The notes under the pieces are model-generated. The model saw only the letters and a program-made list of their open reading frames with translations, made no database searches and was not told the origin of the DNA. Positions 26,279 to 33,821 of a stretch of 40,285 bases of DNA are shown here, in pieces. Positions within the stretch are counted from its first letter, which is position 1. Each line of letters begins with the position of its first letter. Origin of the DNA: a virus; IMG/VR virus record IMGVR_UViG_3300021964_000170, positions 1 to 40,285 of that record. The stretch is one strand, 5' to 3'. Made by a program: the position numbers and the translations under genes.

Positions 26279-26462
26279 TTGGTCTCTTTCTCCAGATCTT
26301 ATAGTCAAACAATTTGTTCCCTGTTATCTCACCCAGAGCTAGTCCATTGTCGGGCAACCATTCATATACTTTATCGAGTGTTATGTGTGACGGAATACGT
26401 TTAGGAAAGCCATACTTCCATCCGTTGATTGGTTCAATCCAGTACTCCCATTCGTCTTCCAT
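26265..26462 (-). CDS. Small hypothetical protein, 65 aa
   Basis: ATG at 26462 with TAGGTG upstream; the GTG one codon earlier is possible. Product EDEWEYWIEPINGWKYGFPKRIP ... LDKVYEWLPDNGLALGE ... FDYKIWRKRP. It is rich in Trp and Tyr and looks like a compact beta domain. It overlaps thyX and follows the M15 peptidase by 8 bases. No family recognised. Confidence 0.6.
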   Translation of the reverse strand: MEDEWEYWIEPINGWKYGFPKRIPSHITLDKVYEWLPDNGLALGEITGNKLFDYKIWRKRPNVRS

Positions 26463-26470
26463 CACAACAC

Positions 26471-26926
26471 CTATATTAATTCAAAGTGTGGGGCATCAAT
26501 GAACGGCCTACGCCCTTCGTTGCGTCGAGTGTCAATGTAATAGTTCATTGCTTCGTCCATAGTGTCGCCCCAATTACGAAGGTCATTCACGTTCCATGCT
26601 GCACCCCACCGGATGCCTATGTTCTTTTCGATTGCAGCTTCCTTCATTGCGTCTGCAATGTCGTCATACAAGTTAAGTTCCCATGAACCACGCGAACCTA
26701 TGTACGCCATCAAGTCTACTGCGTCGCCTGTGAGATGCTTAGACTTCATGGTTTGTGACGCACCAGAAGCAAGCAATTCTTTCTGACGCTTTTCCGTACG
26801 TAATCCTTCGATCACACCAAAGTCTACTTTAGTTAATTCAATTGCGCGTGTGACCACATCACGTAGTTCATCCTTCACACCATTCAATCTCAATAAAGAT
26901 CTACCACTGAGTTTGAAGTTAGGCAT
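26471..26926 (-). CDS. M15-family peptidase, probable endolysin
   Basis: 151 residues. The zinc-peptidase pattern of the VanY/T5-lysin type is complete: R43 in IEGLRT, S62-K-H64-L-T-G-D-A-V-D71 (first ligands), and H147 in APHFEL. There is no signal peptide or membrane span. Predicted action: cleavage of peptide stems in peptidoglycan (L-alanyl-D-glutamate or D-Ala-D-Ala type) for lysis. It lies on the replication strand, far from the holin at 7990. A second wall hydrolase of a different class lies at 32783-33178. Confidence 0.87.
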   Translation of the reverse strand: MPNFKLSGRSLLRLNGVKDELRDVVTRAIELTKVDFGVIEGLRTEKRQKELLASGASQTMKSKHLTGDAVDLMAYIGSRGSWELNLYDDIADAMKEAAIEKNIGIRWGAAWNVNDLRNWGDTMDEAMNYYIDTRRNEGRRPFIDAPHFELI

Positions 26927-27164
26927 TCATCGGCTCCGTAGCAAAGTACTTCATCGTTTCATAGCGTATGAATATGACATGCTCATCGTGTCTGTGTAAC
27001 TGTATACCTTTATCGGCATACACAATCCCAATGATGTTATCACAGACAAGCTGCGGTACTTGGTTGTTAGATGTTGTTGAGTCCGTAGTTGATATGAACA
27101 CTTTGACTGGTGTTTCAAATACAGACTTCAACTTCGGAAGCTTAGAGGGTGTACGTTCTACCAT
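26919..27164 (-). CDS. Small hypothetical protein, 81 aa
   Basis: Strong SD (AGGAGA) before the ATG at 27164. The sequence is beta-rich (VKVFISTTD, NIIGIVYADKGIQLHRHDEHVIFIRYETMKYF). The end overlaps the M15 gene start by 8 bases. No family recognised. It lies between the helicase and the endolysin. Confidence 0.6.
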   Translation of the reverse strand: MVERTPSKLPKLKSVFETPVKVFISTTDSTTSNNQVPQLVCDNIIGIVYADKGIQLHRHDEHVIFIRYETMKYFATEPMNA

Positions 27165-27173
27165 GTATATCTC

Positions 27174-28397
27174 CTATGCCGTATATCTGGCTACTTTATA
27201 ATCAAGATCACAATGCACTATGCCATGCCATCCTGTCAACTTATTCTTAACAATGTTAAGGTGACGTTGTGTGTCTTCTTCGTCTTGACCTTCTACTTGT
27301 GGGTTCTTGGCAATGAGTACCATCAGGTCAGCTTCTGCTGCCTTACCTGTACGACTACCTTCCATCATGCTCTGGTTCAGTACGACTTTGTTCTCTGCTT
27401 CCGCAGATAGCTGTGACATATACAGTACAGCACAGTCATACATCTTAGCGATCTGTCGTGCATAGATTGCATTAGCTTTGAGTGCTTCGTCCATACGTGC
27501 ATAGCCACCAGTCTTAGCAAACTTATCGCCCATATCAAGCACAAGTATGTCAGGCTTGAATGTCTTAGCTAGTGACTCAACCCATGTCATGTCTTTGCCC
27601 GTTGCGTCTGTAATGAACACGCTTTGCTTCATGGCTTGCCACTTTTGTAACAGTGCCTGCTTGTTGTTAGCTATGTCCTTCAACTCTTTGCCTAACGCAG
27701 CCGTCAGGTAACGAGAGCCTACACGGTGTGCTCCTTCTTCATTACAAAGTATAGCGCATTTAGCGCCTTGATCTGCAAAGCCACCCGGTCCTGCTACAAG
27801 ACTAGCATGGAACGAAGTCTTACCCGTGTTAGGTCTAGCTCCTATCTCAAGCAGGTGTCCACCGTTGATACCCGGAACCTTACGGGTAAGGGTGGGTATG
27901 TTGAAAGCCCATCTAGTTTCGAGAGCATTCTTAGCCAGCAAAGAATCGAGCGACAGATCTTCCCACTCGATACGTAGCTGCGGCAGGAAGTTATCCTGAT
28001 AGTTATCAAGTAACTCACGCAATGGTTCGAGACTAGACTTGTCACCGTTGACATAATCGAATCCGAGATTGGCTATGTCTTCACCAACTACCTGACGAAA
28101 CATCTTAACGAACACGTCCTGTGCTACGTCTGTACCCATTGGTGTTTGGTTACGTATCTTATCAAACAGCGCAGAGTACGCAGTCTTCTGTGCTGTAGTC
28201 ATTGAAGGATTGTCTGCCATGAAGATGGCTTCTATCTCGTCAGGCTGCACGGCTCTCTTATAGTTCTCCATCGCATTGTCGATGGCTCTCTTAATCTTCT
28301 TACCATCAGAAGAAAAGATACGGTCAGGACACTTAGCTCCACGATGGTCATCGTAGAACTCTTTGTCCATTAAAGATCTTAGTATTGCTAGTTCCAT
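27174..28397 (-). CDS. DnaB-like replicative helicase
   Basis: 407 residues. A helical N-terminal domain (about 1-150) is followed by a RecA-type ATPase core: Walker A GARPNTGKTS (K193, T194), Walker B DILVLDMGD (D288), motif H3 YMSQLSAE (Q329), and SRTGKAAEADLMVLI. This is a hexameric 5'-3' helicase driving the replication fork. It overlaps the primase gene by 10 bases, matching separate primase and helicase genes rather than the T7 fusion. Confidence 0.9.
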   Translation of the reverse strand: MELAILRSLMDKEFYDDHRGAKCPDRIFSSDGKKIKRAIDNAMENYKRAVQPDEIEAIFMADNPSMTTAQKTAYSALFDKIRNQTPMGTDVAQDVFVKMFRQVVGEDIANLGFDYVNGDKSSLEPLRELLDNYQDNFLPQLRIEWEDLSLDSLLAKNALETRWAFNIPTLTRKVPGINGGHLLEIGARPNTGKTSFHASLVAGPGGFADQGAKCAILCNEEGAHRVGSRYLTAALGKELKDIANNKQALLQKWQAMKQSVFITDATGKDMTWVESLAKTFKPDILVLDMGDKFAKTGGYARMDEALKANAIYARQIAKMYDCAVLYMSQLSAEAENKVVLNQSMMEGSRTGKAAEADLMVLIAKNPQVEGQDEEDTQRHLNIVKNKLTGWHGIVHCDLDYKVARYTA

Positions 28398-29185
28398 ATG
28401 AGTCTCTCCAACTCTTCTAAGTCCACAGTTTTACCATACTTCAGGTCATCAGACAAACGCAAAACACGCACATCTGCTATGACTGATCGTAACTTCCCCG
28501 CTATTTGAAGTGTCTTTGGTAGGGCATCAGGATCGAGAGCGACGATTACTTTATCGAAGCGGGAGAGAAACACAGAGTGCAACTCCGACAAAGACGTACC
28601 GAGTAATGCTACTCCTACCCGTTCGTCGCTCCCGACCAGATACGCGCTGATGCAATCTTCCACCAGCACTGCTACCGTACCACCACCTTTGTGATATGGC
28701 AACCCCGAAGCGTTATAGCGTTTCCACTTAGGCAACCTGTGGCCCATCGCGCGACCTGCTGCATCCACTAGCTTGCCGTCATGTATGATTGGAAACACAA
28801 CGCGATTGTCTCTAACATCGTACAAAACATCTTCATAGTCAATACCCCACATGTCACAAAACTGGAATAGTTGCGGGGGTTTATCGTTAGTTATGTACGT
28901 AGGTCTTACAAATTCTTGGTTCGTGTTACTAGTATATAGTGGGGATTCATACGAAGGTAGTTGATCCCAGCGTGTAGATACCATCTTAGCTTTAATGTCT
29001 TTGGCTGACATAGCTACCTTCGATCTACCTTTCGTACCACAGTTAGCTTTGTAACAGTTCCATAGTAATTCACCAGCCATGTTAGTAGCTGTAAACGTAT
29101 TGACTCCATTACATACAGGACAATTAGTCCTTAATGTTCTACCAATACTAATGTTTAAGTCTTTAATATATTCTAATACATTCAT
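28388..29185 (-). CDS. DNA primase
   Basis: 265 residues from the ATG at 29185, chosen for GGGAGAG 7-8 bases upstream; a TTG 39 bases earlier lacks this. An N-terminal zinc finger is visible: CPVC (C22, C25) then NCYKANC (C44, C49). The TOPRIM half shows VLVEDCIS (E176) and VALDPD (D218, D220). It makes RNA primers for lagging-strand synthesis. Compact, single-domain-pair phage type, next to the helicase. Confidence 0.88.
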   Translation of the reverse strand: MNVLEYIKDLNISIGRTLRTNCPVCNGVNTFTATNMAGELLWNCYKANCGTKGRSKVAMSAKDIKAKMVSTRWDQLPSYESPLYTSNTNQEFVRPTYITNDKPPQLFQFCDMWGIDYEDVLYDVRDNRVVFPIIHDGKLVDAAGRAMGHRLPKWKRYNASGLPYHKGGGTVAVLVEDCISAYLVGSDERVGVALLGTSLSELHSVFLSRFDKVIVALDPDALPKTLQIAGKLRSVIADVRVLRLSDDLKYGKTVDLEELERLIWN

Positions 29186-29227
29186 GTCTATCTCTCCCGT
29201 GCTAAACACACTTGTATCATGCAACTA

Positions 29228-30313
29228 TCATACTGTCAACCTACCTTTTAAAGCTTCGGTTGCACCACGTAAAGTATTTTTAAGATATGGTTTAAGTGAT
29301 GTAGGATTTGCATGACCTGTAACCTGCATGATTGAAGTCGTAGGTACACCACCTTCTACCATCTGTGTAGCCCCTGTCCTACGTAGATCACTAACCCGTA
29401 GTTCTGTAGGTAGCTCTGCGTACTCAAGAATTTCTTTGACAACCTTTGAAATATCATGTATGCCATAAGGTCTGAACTCACCAGCAACAGGAGAAGGTCT
29501 CGGTGCTACATACTTTTGAAACCCAAAGTCAGGCTCTTGCTGGTCTACTAGCATCTGGTGCAACTCATCTGATATTGGTAGGTGTACTCTTGCCCGTCGC
29601 TTTGACTGCGTTAGCGTCACGGTTTTCTTACTCAAGTCGAGACTACTCCACTCCAGCATCCGTATATCACCAACCCGTTGCACCCACTCATACGTCATCT
29701 GTACAATCAGACCTACATTCCGCCACTCGAATGAAGAATACGCTGCCTGTAGAAACTCAAGCACCTGCTCATGTTCCCACACAACCTTACGTTGGACGGG
29801 CATCTTACGTTTCACACGGGAGAAAGGATTGAGAGGTATGAAGTCATGGTCAAGCGCATGGTTAAACAACACACTAGCTATGCGACACAGCTTGTTAGCT
29901 CTGTACACACCATGCTCCAACCATCTTTCATAGTGCTGCTTCGCATCTTGCACCGTGATACCACCAATAGATTCATCCCCAATGTACTCAAGTAAACAGC
30001 GCATAACATATTCATATTCTTTCTGAGAAGAATCCCGTAAGGCTTTGAAAGAATACGAATGTTTGTAGTGTGTAATCAGATCAGATAGCTTGTCATTTAC
30101 ACGTAGCCTACGAACATTCTTCTGCTGTTGTCGGTACTCATCTATCTTAGCGGTAAGCTCATCAGCCATACGCCGAGATGAACGAATGTCATTTGTCAAT
30201 ACCTGCCTACGTGCTAGTCCCAGATCAATGTACTTCTGTGGCGGCACGTAGTGGTAGATCACAGTCCTGTCCCTCTTGACAATGCGACGGACGTAGCGTG
30301 GTAAGTCAGTCAT
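29228..30313 (-). CDS. int: Tyrosine recombinase (phage integrase)
   Basis: 361 residues. A SAM-like core-binding domain lies at about 75-165, with the catalytic domain after 180. Catalytic residues seen: R213 in VQRVGDIRML, a lysine in QSKRR (about 238), R311 in VSDLRRTGA, H334 in VTGHAN and Y343 in KPYLKNT. The usual HxxR box reads S308-D-L-R311, so the histidine is replaced by serine. It would integrate the genome at a host site, implying temperate capacity. I see no tRNA-like attP beside it. Its start overlaps the end of the HNH gene by 8 bases. Confidence 0.9.
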   Translation of the reverse strand: MTDLPRYVRRIVKRDRTVIYHYVPPQKYIDLGLARRQVLTNDIRSSRRMADELTAKIDEYRQQQKNVRRLRVNDKLSDLITHYKHSYSFKALRDSSQKEYEYVMRCLLEYIGDESIGGITVQDAKQHYERWLEHGVYRANKLCRIASVLFNHALDHDFIPLNPFSRVKRKMPVQRKVVWEHEQVLEFLQAAYSSFEWRNVGLIVQMTYEWVQRVGDIRMLEWSSLDLSKKTVTLTQSKRRARVHLPISDELHQMLVDQQEPDFGFQKYVAPRPSPVAGEFRPYGIHDISKVVKEILEYAELPTELRVSDLRRTGATQMVEGGVPTTSIMQVTGHANPTSLKPYLKNTLRGATEALKGRLTV

Positions 30314-30782
30314 TTAAGGCTCTCCTGTCATTGTATTTGATAACAGCATTACGAACAGCGTTGTAAGGTATATCTAGTTCTCTACTTATACTACGTAAAG
30401 TATTGCCTTTCTTATATAGATGTAGCAGTTCATCTACTAAAGCTTTGTGTATAGTGGTTTGTGGTCTTCCTGCCTTTTTATGTACGCCAACATTTTGTTT
30501 TTGCTCGTAGGTTTTAACAGCGTGACAGACCGCACAGCGCACTTCACATTTACGTATTTCGGCAAATAGTTTTTTTAAACTACTTGAATACATTTTAGAT
30601 ACAGGTTTTACCTTTAACTTTCTGTCTACATGGTCAAAGTGTAAAGCAGCATGGTGTTCATTGTATCCACAATCTATGCAGCCAAATAATGTTTTTATAT
30701 ACTTTACCCAGCGACTGCGTCTGGCGCGGCGTCTGGTAGAATACTGCCGGATTATTGCAGCTTCTTTTTTATATAGCTCCAT
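30306..30782 (-). CDS. HNH endonuclease-like protein with C-terminal helix-turn-helix
   Basis: 158 residues, basic N-terminus (STRRRARRSRW). Zinc-binding HNH module: C35-x-x-C38, LHFDH (H48, D50, H51), C79 and CAVCH (C83, C86, H87). Residues about 112-150 form a resolvase-type HTH (LVDELLHLYKKGNTLRSISRELDIPYNAVRNAV). The architecture resembles free-standing phage homing-type endonucleases. The start has a G-run SD. It lies upstream of, and overlaps, the integrase, so it might have arrived as a mobile gene or act as a DNA-binding regulator. Confidence 0.7.
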   Translation of the reverse strand: MELYKKEAAIIRQYSTRRRARRSRWVKYIKTLFGCIDCGYNEHHAALHFDHVDRKLKVKPVSKMYSSSLKKLFAEIRKCEVRCAVCHAVKTYEQKQNVGVHKKAGRPQTTIHKALVDELLHLYKKGNTLRSISRELDIPYNAVRNAVIKYNDRRALND

Positions 30783-30793
30783 GTTATCCCCCC

Positions 30794-30818
30794 AAAGAAG
30801 GAAGGGGCCGAAGCCCCC
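30794..30818 (-). terminator. Intrinsic terminator-like hairpin with UUCG tetraloop
   Basis: Read on the minus strand: GGGGC-TTCG-GCCCC (30817-30804) followed by the T-rich run TTCCTTCTTT. It stands 6 bases after the stop of the DUF932 gene and ahead of the HNH gene start. The cUUCGg loop and GC stem are typical of stable terminators; the U-run is interrupted by C residues, so termination may be partial. Confidence 0.6.
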
Positions 30819-30823
30819 ACCAG

Positions 30824-31702
30824 TTAAGCTGCTAGTACTTTGAATGCAGGGTGACTAATCCACTGCGATACGTGCTGTTCTCTACCGAACATATTGATAG
30901 CTTCGTTATCGTTGTCACTCTTCTTCAGCTTGAATCCATTACGCTCGTCAGCATACGTAGCGTAGTTAGTCATCGCACTGTACAAAGCAAAGACATTGTG
31001 ACCCCGTGTGTTAGCTTCCGCTAAGTACAGGTCAGACATCTTCTTAGCCAGACGGTCAGACTTCATAATGGAAGCAAGCGTGTACCGCACATCGTGAAGG
31101 TTAGTCTCACGGTCAGCCCATGTCTGGAGCATACGTCCATGCTCATGGAAGTCTGTCTTCGCTTCGTTCAATTCTTGTATGAATTTTTCTAAGCTGAAGT
31201 TAGATGTGTTCTTACGGCGTACCTTACCCCAATCACCACTGATGTTACCATTGGTACAGAAGCTATCAATAGCACCGAAGTACACTTGATTAGAACACAG
31301 CCCGTCTACCCCATGCAGGGCTACGATGCGCTGTGCTACATCTGTCTGGTGCTTCTTAGTTGTGACGGGATAACGTACGTTTGGTAGGGTTATGTCCATC
31401 AATGCAAAGGCACCCCAACGTGCAGTCTTCCAGCGTACATCTGCACCTGCAAGATCATTAGCTGACAGGTTTTCTGCTATAGCATTCTGCACTTCTTTGA
31501 AGTACTCAGGATGCGGGTTGTATGGGTATGTCTTACCGACAATACCAATCACGTCATCCGTGTTCTTGTTTACGACGTAGTTCTTACCCGACATACGGGT
31601 AGGTTGGAATTCAACGTCGAAGTCAATAGCTTCGGGTATATCTCCGAACATATTGTCAGTAAGATTGGTATTGAGTTGAAAGATGTTGCTATCTAATGGC
31701 AT
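30824..31702 (-). CDS. DUF932 family protein
   Basis: 292 residues with strong SD (AAGGAG). Features typical of DUF932 phage proteins: MSGKNYVVNKNTDDVIGIVGKTYPYNPHPE near residue 40, YVV/IVG strands, and a middle segment QRIVALHGVDGLCSNQVYFG ... FCTNGNISGDWGKVRRKNT. The function of DUF932 is not established; members occur in phage early regions. It has its own downstream terminator-like hairpin, which suggests it may be expressed at a different level from the integrase. Confidence 0.78.
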   Translation of the reverse strand: MPLDSNIFQLNTNLTDNMFGDIPEAIDFDVEFQPTRMSGKNYVVNKNTDDVIGIVGKTYPYNPHPEYFKEVQNAIAENLSANDLAGADVRWKTARWGAFALMDITLPNVRYPVTTKKHQTDVAQRIVALHGVDGLCSNQVYFGAIDSFCTNGNISGDWGKVRRKNTSNFSLEKFIQELNEAKTDFHEHGRMLQTWADRETNLHDVRYTLASIMKSDRLAKKMSDLYLAEANTRGHNVFALYSAMTNYATYADERNGFKLKKSDNDNEAINMFGREQHVSQWISHPAFKVLAA

Positions 31703-31752
31703 AGGTTCTCTCCTTAATTGCCGTGTTTCATTTAGTAGTATAGGAAAACAGT

Positions 31753-31768
31753 CAGGCCGTCAAGCCTG
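31753..31768 (-). terminator. Short hairpin overlapping a stop codon, possible weak terminator
   Basis: Minus strand: CAGGC-TTGACG-GCCTG followed by ACTGTTTT. The loop contains the TGA stop of the 81-residue gene (31760-32005). Four U residues follow, so any termination would be weak. The loop also reads TTGACG, close to a -35 box, but the nearest TATACT lies only 15 bases on. Confidence 0.35.
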
Positions 31769-32005
31769 TTTGTTATCGTCTAGCATTTTAAGGATGGACT
31801 TAATCCTCCATGATGCGTCAACCAACTTTTGATAGTCAGACATCATCATGTCACCGTCAAGATCCTGCATACTTTTGACTGGTTCTGTAATTAACGGTGC
31901 TATTCTTCTAACACACTCTTCAAGAGTTATCATAATTGGTTCATTTGTGTCTTCGTCCCAACCCCAACGATATGTAACTTCTTTTTGTTTAGTAACTTTA
32001 GGCAT
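31760..32005 (-). CDS. Small hypothetical protein, 81 aa
   Basis: AAGGAG precedes the ATG at 32005. Basic start (MPKVTKQKEVTYRW), then acidic and helical (ITLEECVRRIAPLITEPVKSMQDLDGDMMMSDYQKLVDASWRIKSILKML). No family recognised. It stands alone between two short non-coding gaps, with a hairpin at its stop. Confidence 0.6.
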   Translation of the reverse strand: MPKVTKQKEVTYRWGWDEDTNEPIMITLEECVRRIAPLITEPVKSMQDLDGDMMMSDYQKLVDASWRIKSILKMLDDNKQA

Positions 32006-32067
32006 AACTTAGTTCTCCTTACAGATTGTATTTGTTAGATGGTGTTTCAAACAGACTGAGTAGTACA

Positions 32068-32568
32068 CTAATAAACTCTAGCATAATCTTCTGCCCCCGT
32101 GTACCAAGTAGGTGTAGCACTATATTTCCATACAGCAAAGCTGGCTTTGTCTCCGTTGTAATAGTTACGATAAGCCTGCACTGCATCTTCACACTTGTAC
32201 TCATCAGGCATACATTGTGGCGGTGGTGTGAACCCATCCAAAGGTATGTTGTTAGGTAGTTTAAGTAGCGTGTCTTTGAGTCTCGCTGTCGCATGTTCTC
32301 GAACATACCTACGTTTGTACTCGTCTAAACATTCTACAAATAAATCATATAGCCACGCGTAGTGACCTGATGATTGTCTAGCCCATACTGCTGATGGATG
32401 GTTCTTGTGTGTGCATTTGTAGATACCTTCCGGTGCGTCGTCCCCGTCAAGTACATGGTGTGCTGTACTGAGTAGCTGTGCATACTCCAGTATCATCTTC
32501 ACTACGTGCTTGTCACAGTGAAAACTTGCTGCGTCAACTGGACAACTGCTGAGATAGAATATGTTCAT
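32068..32568 (-). CDS. Conserved marine phage protein, 166 aa, unknown function
   Basis: The opening NIFYLSSCPVDAASFHCDKHVVKMILEYAQLLSTAHH is a pattern I associate with a family of hypothetical proteins in cyanophages and other marine phages. Conserved-looking His/Cys (HCDKH), NHPSAVWARQSSGHYAWLYDLF and KASFAVWKYSATPTWY follow. It is soluble and mainly helical. The conserved C, D, K and H residues suggest an enzyme, but I cannot name the reaction. The start overlaps the upstream stop (ATGA). Confidence 0.65.
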   Translation of the reverse strand: MNIFYLSSCPVDAASFHCDKHVVKMILEYAQLLSTAHHVLDGDDAPEGIYKCTHKNHPSAVWARQSSGHYAWLYDLFVECLDEYKRRYVREHATARLKDTLLKLPNNIPLDGFTPPPQCMPDEYKCEDAVQAYRNYYNGDKASFAVWKYSATPTWYTGAEDYARVY

Positions 32569-32786
32569 TTGAATGCTCCGTTAGCTTTGTTAGCTACCTT
32601 AGTGAGTGTATCACCAGCACCACCTACTATGGTGTGGCATGTCATCGAGTCAAAGAATGGTGGCTTGAGCGTCATTATATTTATAACCCAATAGTCCAGC
32701 CCAATGGTGTCACCTCTCTGGTACTGTATGTCTAAGTTTCCGCCTTTGTCTTTCACTCGTTTAGCTAGTGTGTCTATGCTACTCAT
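32565..32786 (-). CDS. Small hypothetical protein, 73 aa
   Basis: Product SSIDTLAKRVKDKGGNLDIQYQRGDTIGLDYWVINIMTLKPPF ... LTKVANKANGAFK. It overlaps the upstream wall hydrolase gene and the downstream gene by ATGA, so the three are translated together. No family recognised. Confidence 0.6.
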   Translation of the reverse strand: MSSIDTLAKRVKDKGGNLDIQYQRGDTIGLDYWVINIMTLKPPFFDSMTCHTIVGGAGDTLTKVANKANGAFK

Positions 32787-33178
32787 CTCATTATTACTCC
32801 TATGTCTTTGTGGTCTGCGTAGAATATGTGATCGCCTATCTGCCCCAACTCATAGAAGTCAACGGACCAGTATGGCTGGACGTATGTGGCATGATAGTGT
32901 GTCGCCCCCATGTTCTCATACGGATGGTCATAGGCATCTATGACTGCTTGCTGTGCTGCCTTCCATGCACGTTTGTCTCTTGGTCTTTCAGGTTTACCGT
33001 CCCAATAGAATGAGAATTGATGGCGTTCCTTCACCACTTCACACACTGTATCGGGAAAGCCCCAATGATCTACACGATTTTGTATGACATGCACCACCTG
33101 CCGCTGACCTTCCGGCGGCTGATTACGTGCTTCATAGTACACGGCCAACGCCGCACACAGAAAAGATGCAGTAAGCAT
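32783..33178 (-). CDS. SleB/CwlJ-type cell wall hydrolase
   Basis: 131 residues. The Hydrolase_2 pattern is clear: AVYYEARNQPPEGQRQVVHV (E16 candidate catalytic), QFSFYWDG (54-61), ATHYHATYVQPYW (92-104) and GDHIFY (115-120). The N-terminus MLTASFLCAALAVYY is hydrophobic and could act as a short signal or anchor, although in this family it is also part of the fold. It would cut the glycan backbone of peptidoglycan (lytic transglycosylase-like). It is the second lysin of this phage, in the early region; a role in entry, superinfection or lysis cannot be chosen from sequence. Confidence 0.8.
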   Translation of the reverse strand: MLTASFLCAALAVYYEARNQPPEGQRQVVHVIQNRVDHWGFPDTVCEVVKERHQFSFYWDGKPERPRDKRAWKAAQQAVIDAYDHPYENMGATHYHATYVQPYWSVDFYELGQIGDHIFYADHKDIGVIMR

Positions 33179-33212
33179 ATGTCACTCCATTAAAGTTATT
33201 GGTCGGACAATC

Positions 33213-33446
33213 TCAATATCTATTCCACCCGTTGTAGCCCATGATCTTAGGTAGTCTGTCGCCTTCTTCAGAGCGATCAAACTCCTTTGCAAACTTAAAT
33301 TCTACCTTCGCGTCTGGGTAGCAGGACTGAACAATATCTCCAGCCCTACAGATAGCCGTGTCAAAGTCCATGTTATAGACTTCGACTTTAGTGTCATGCA
33401 CTTCGTCAATACGAAAGTGTACTTCGTGTGTGTTACTGTACATCAT
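33213..33446 (-). CDS. Small hypothetical protein, 77 aa
   Basis: GAAGGAAT precedes the ATG at 33446; a second ATG follows at once. The sequence is beta-alpha: HEVHFRIDEVHDTKVEVYN, then DFDTAICRAGDIVQSCYP, then DAKVEFKF. No family recognised. The first copy of the 17-base hairpin family stands 16 bases upstream of its ATG. Confidence 0.6.
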   Translation of the reverse strand: MMYSNTHEVHFRIDEVHDTKVEVYNMDFDTAICRAGDIVQSCYPDAKVEFKFAKEFDRSEEGDRLPKIMGYNGWNRY

Positions 33447-33462
33447 TTGATTCCTTCTGATT

Positions 33463-33479
33463 GGTCCAATCGTTGGACC
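33463..33479 (-). repeat. Intercistronic hairpin, family copy 1
   Basis: Minus strand GGTCCAA-CGA-TTGGACC: seven perfect pairs around a three-base loop. It lies between the stop of the 102-aa gene (33500) and the RBS of the 77-aa gene (ATG 33446). It is one of five related elements (33463, 34851, 36416, 36735, 37736). Confidence 0.8.
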
Positions 33480-33499
33480 GTTTGTAACTACCTTTACCC

Positions 33500-33808
33500 T
33501 TACGCGGCCTTACGACTGCGGGTTTTCTTAGTCGTAGGCTTTTTGCTGGTATGTTTGGTGGTCTCACGATAGACCCGTGAGTAGCCCGGTCCTTCTTCAA
33601 TGCAGTATATACCTCTCTGTAACATGGGATCACGGTGACGCTTGCTATATGGGTAGTAGAGTACCCACTTCCCGTCCGTCACCTTCATGTAATGCTCAAG
33701 CGACTCCACTTTGTAGCCACTAGAATGGATGTTCTCCCGTACAATACGGGGAGCCATACGTTTGATCCTGTAATTTATTAGCTGTAGTTTTACTTTTAAA
33801 AAGCTCAT
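33500..33808 (-). CDS. Basic hypothetical protein, 102 aa
   Basis: The ATG at 33808 has AAAGGAG at good spacing; an in-frame TTG upstream would overlap the Api92-like gene. A basic helical start (MSFLKVKLQLINYRIKRMAPRIVRENI) is followed by a beta part (DGKWVLYYPYSKRHRDP) and a very basic end (TSKKPTTKKTRSRKAA) suited to nucleic-acid binding. No family recognised. Confidence 0.6.
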   Translation of the reverse strand: MSFLKVKLQLINYRIKRMAPRIVRENIHSSGYKVESLEHYMKVTDGKWVLYYPYSKRHRDPMLQRGIYCIEEGPGYSRVYRETTKHTSKKPTTKKTRSRKAA

Positions 33809-33821
33809 TGTCAAATCTCCT

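Noticed and set aside
29186-29227. attP site in the gap after the integrase gene
   Set aside because: The 42-base gap shows no tRNA-3'-end-like sequence and is accounted for by the primase RBS.
32019-32306. A 95-codon minus-strand frame overlapping the 166-aa gene
   Set aside because: The 166-aa frame has a recognisable conserved N-terminus and ATGA coupling; this one has neither.
33433-33633. A 66-codon minus-strand frame across hairpin copy 1
   Set aside because: Overlaps the 102-aa gene in another frame and crosses the hairpin; no SD.
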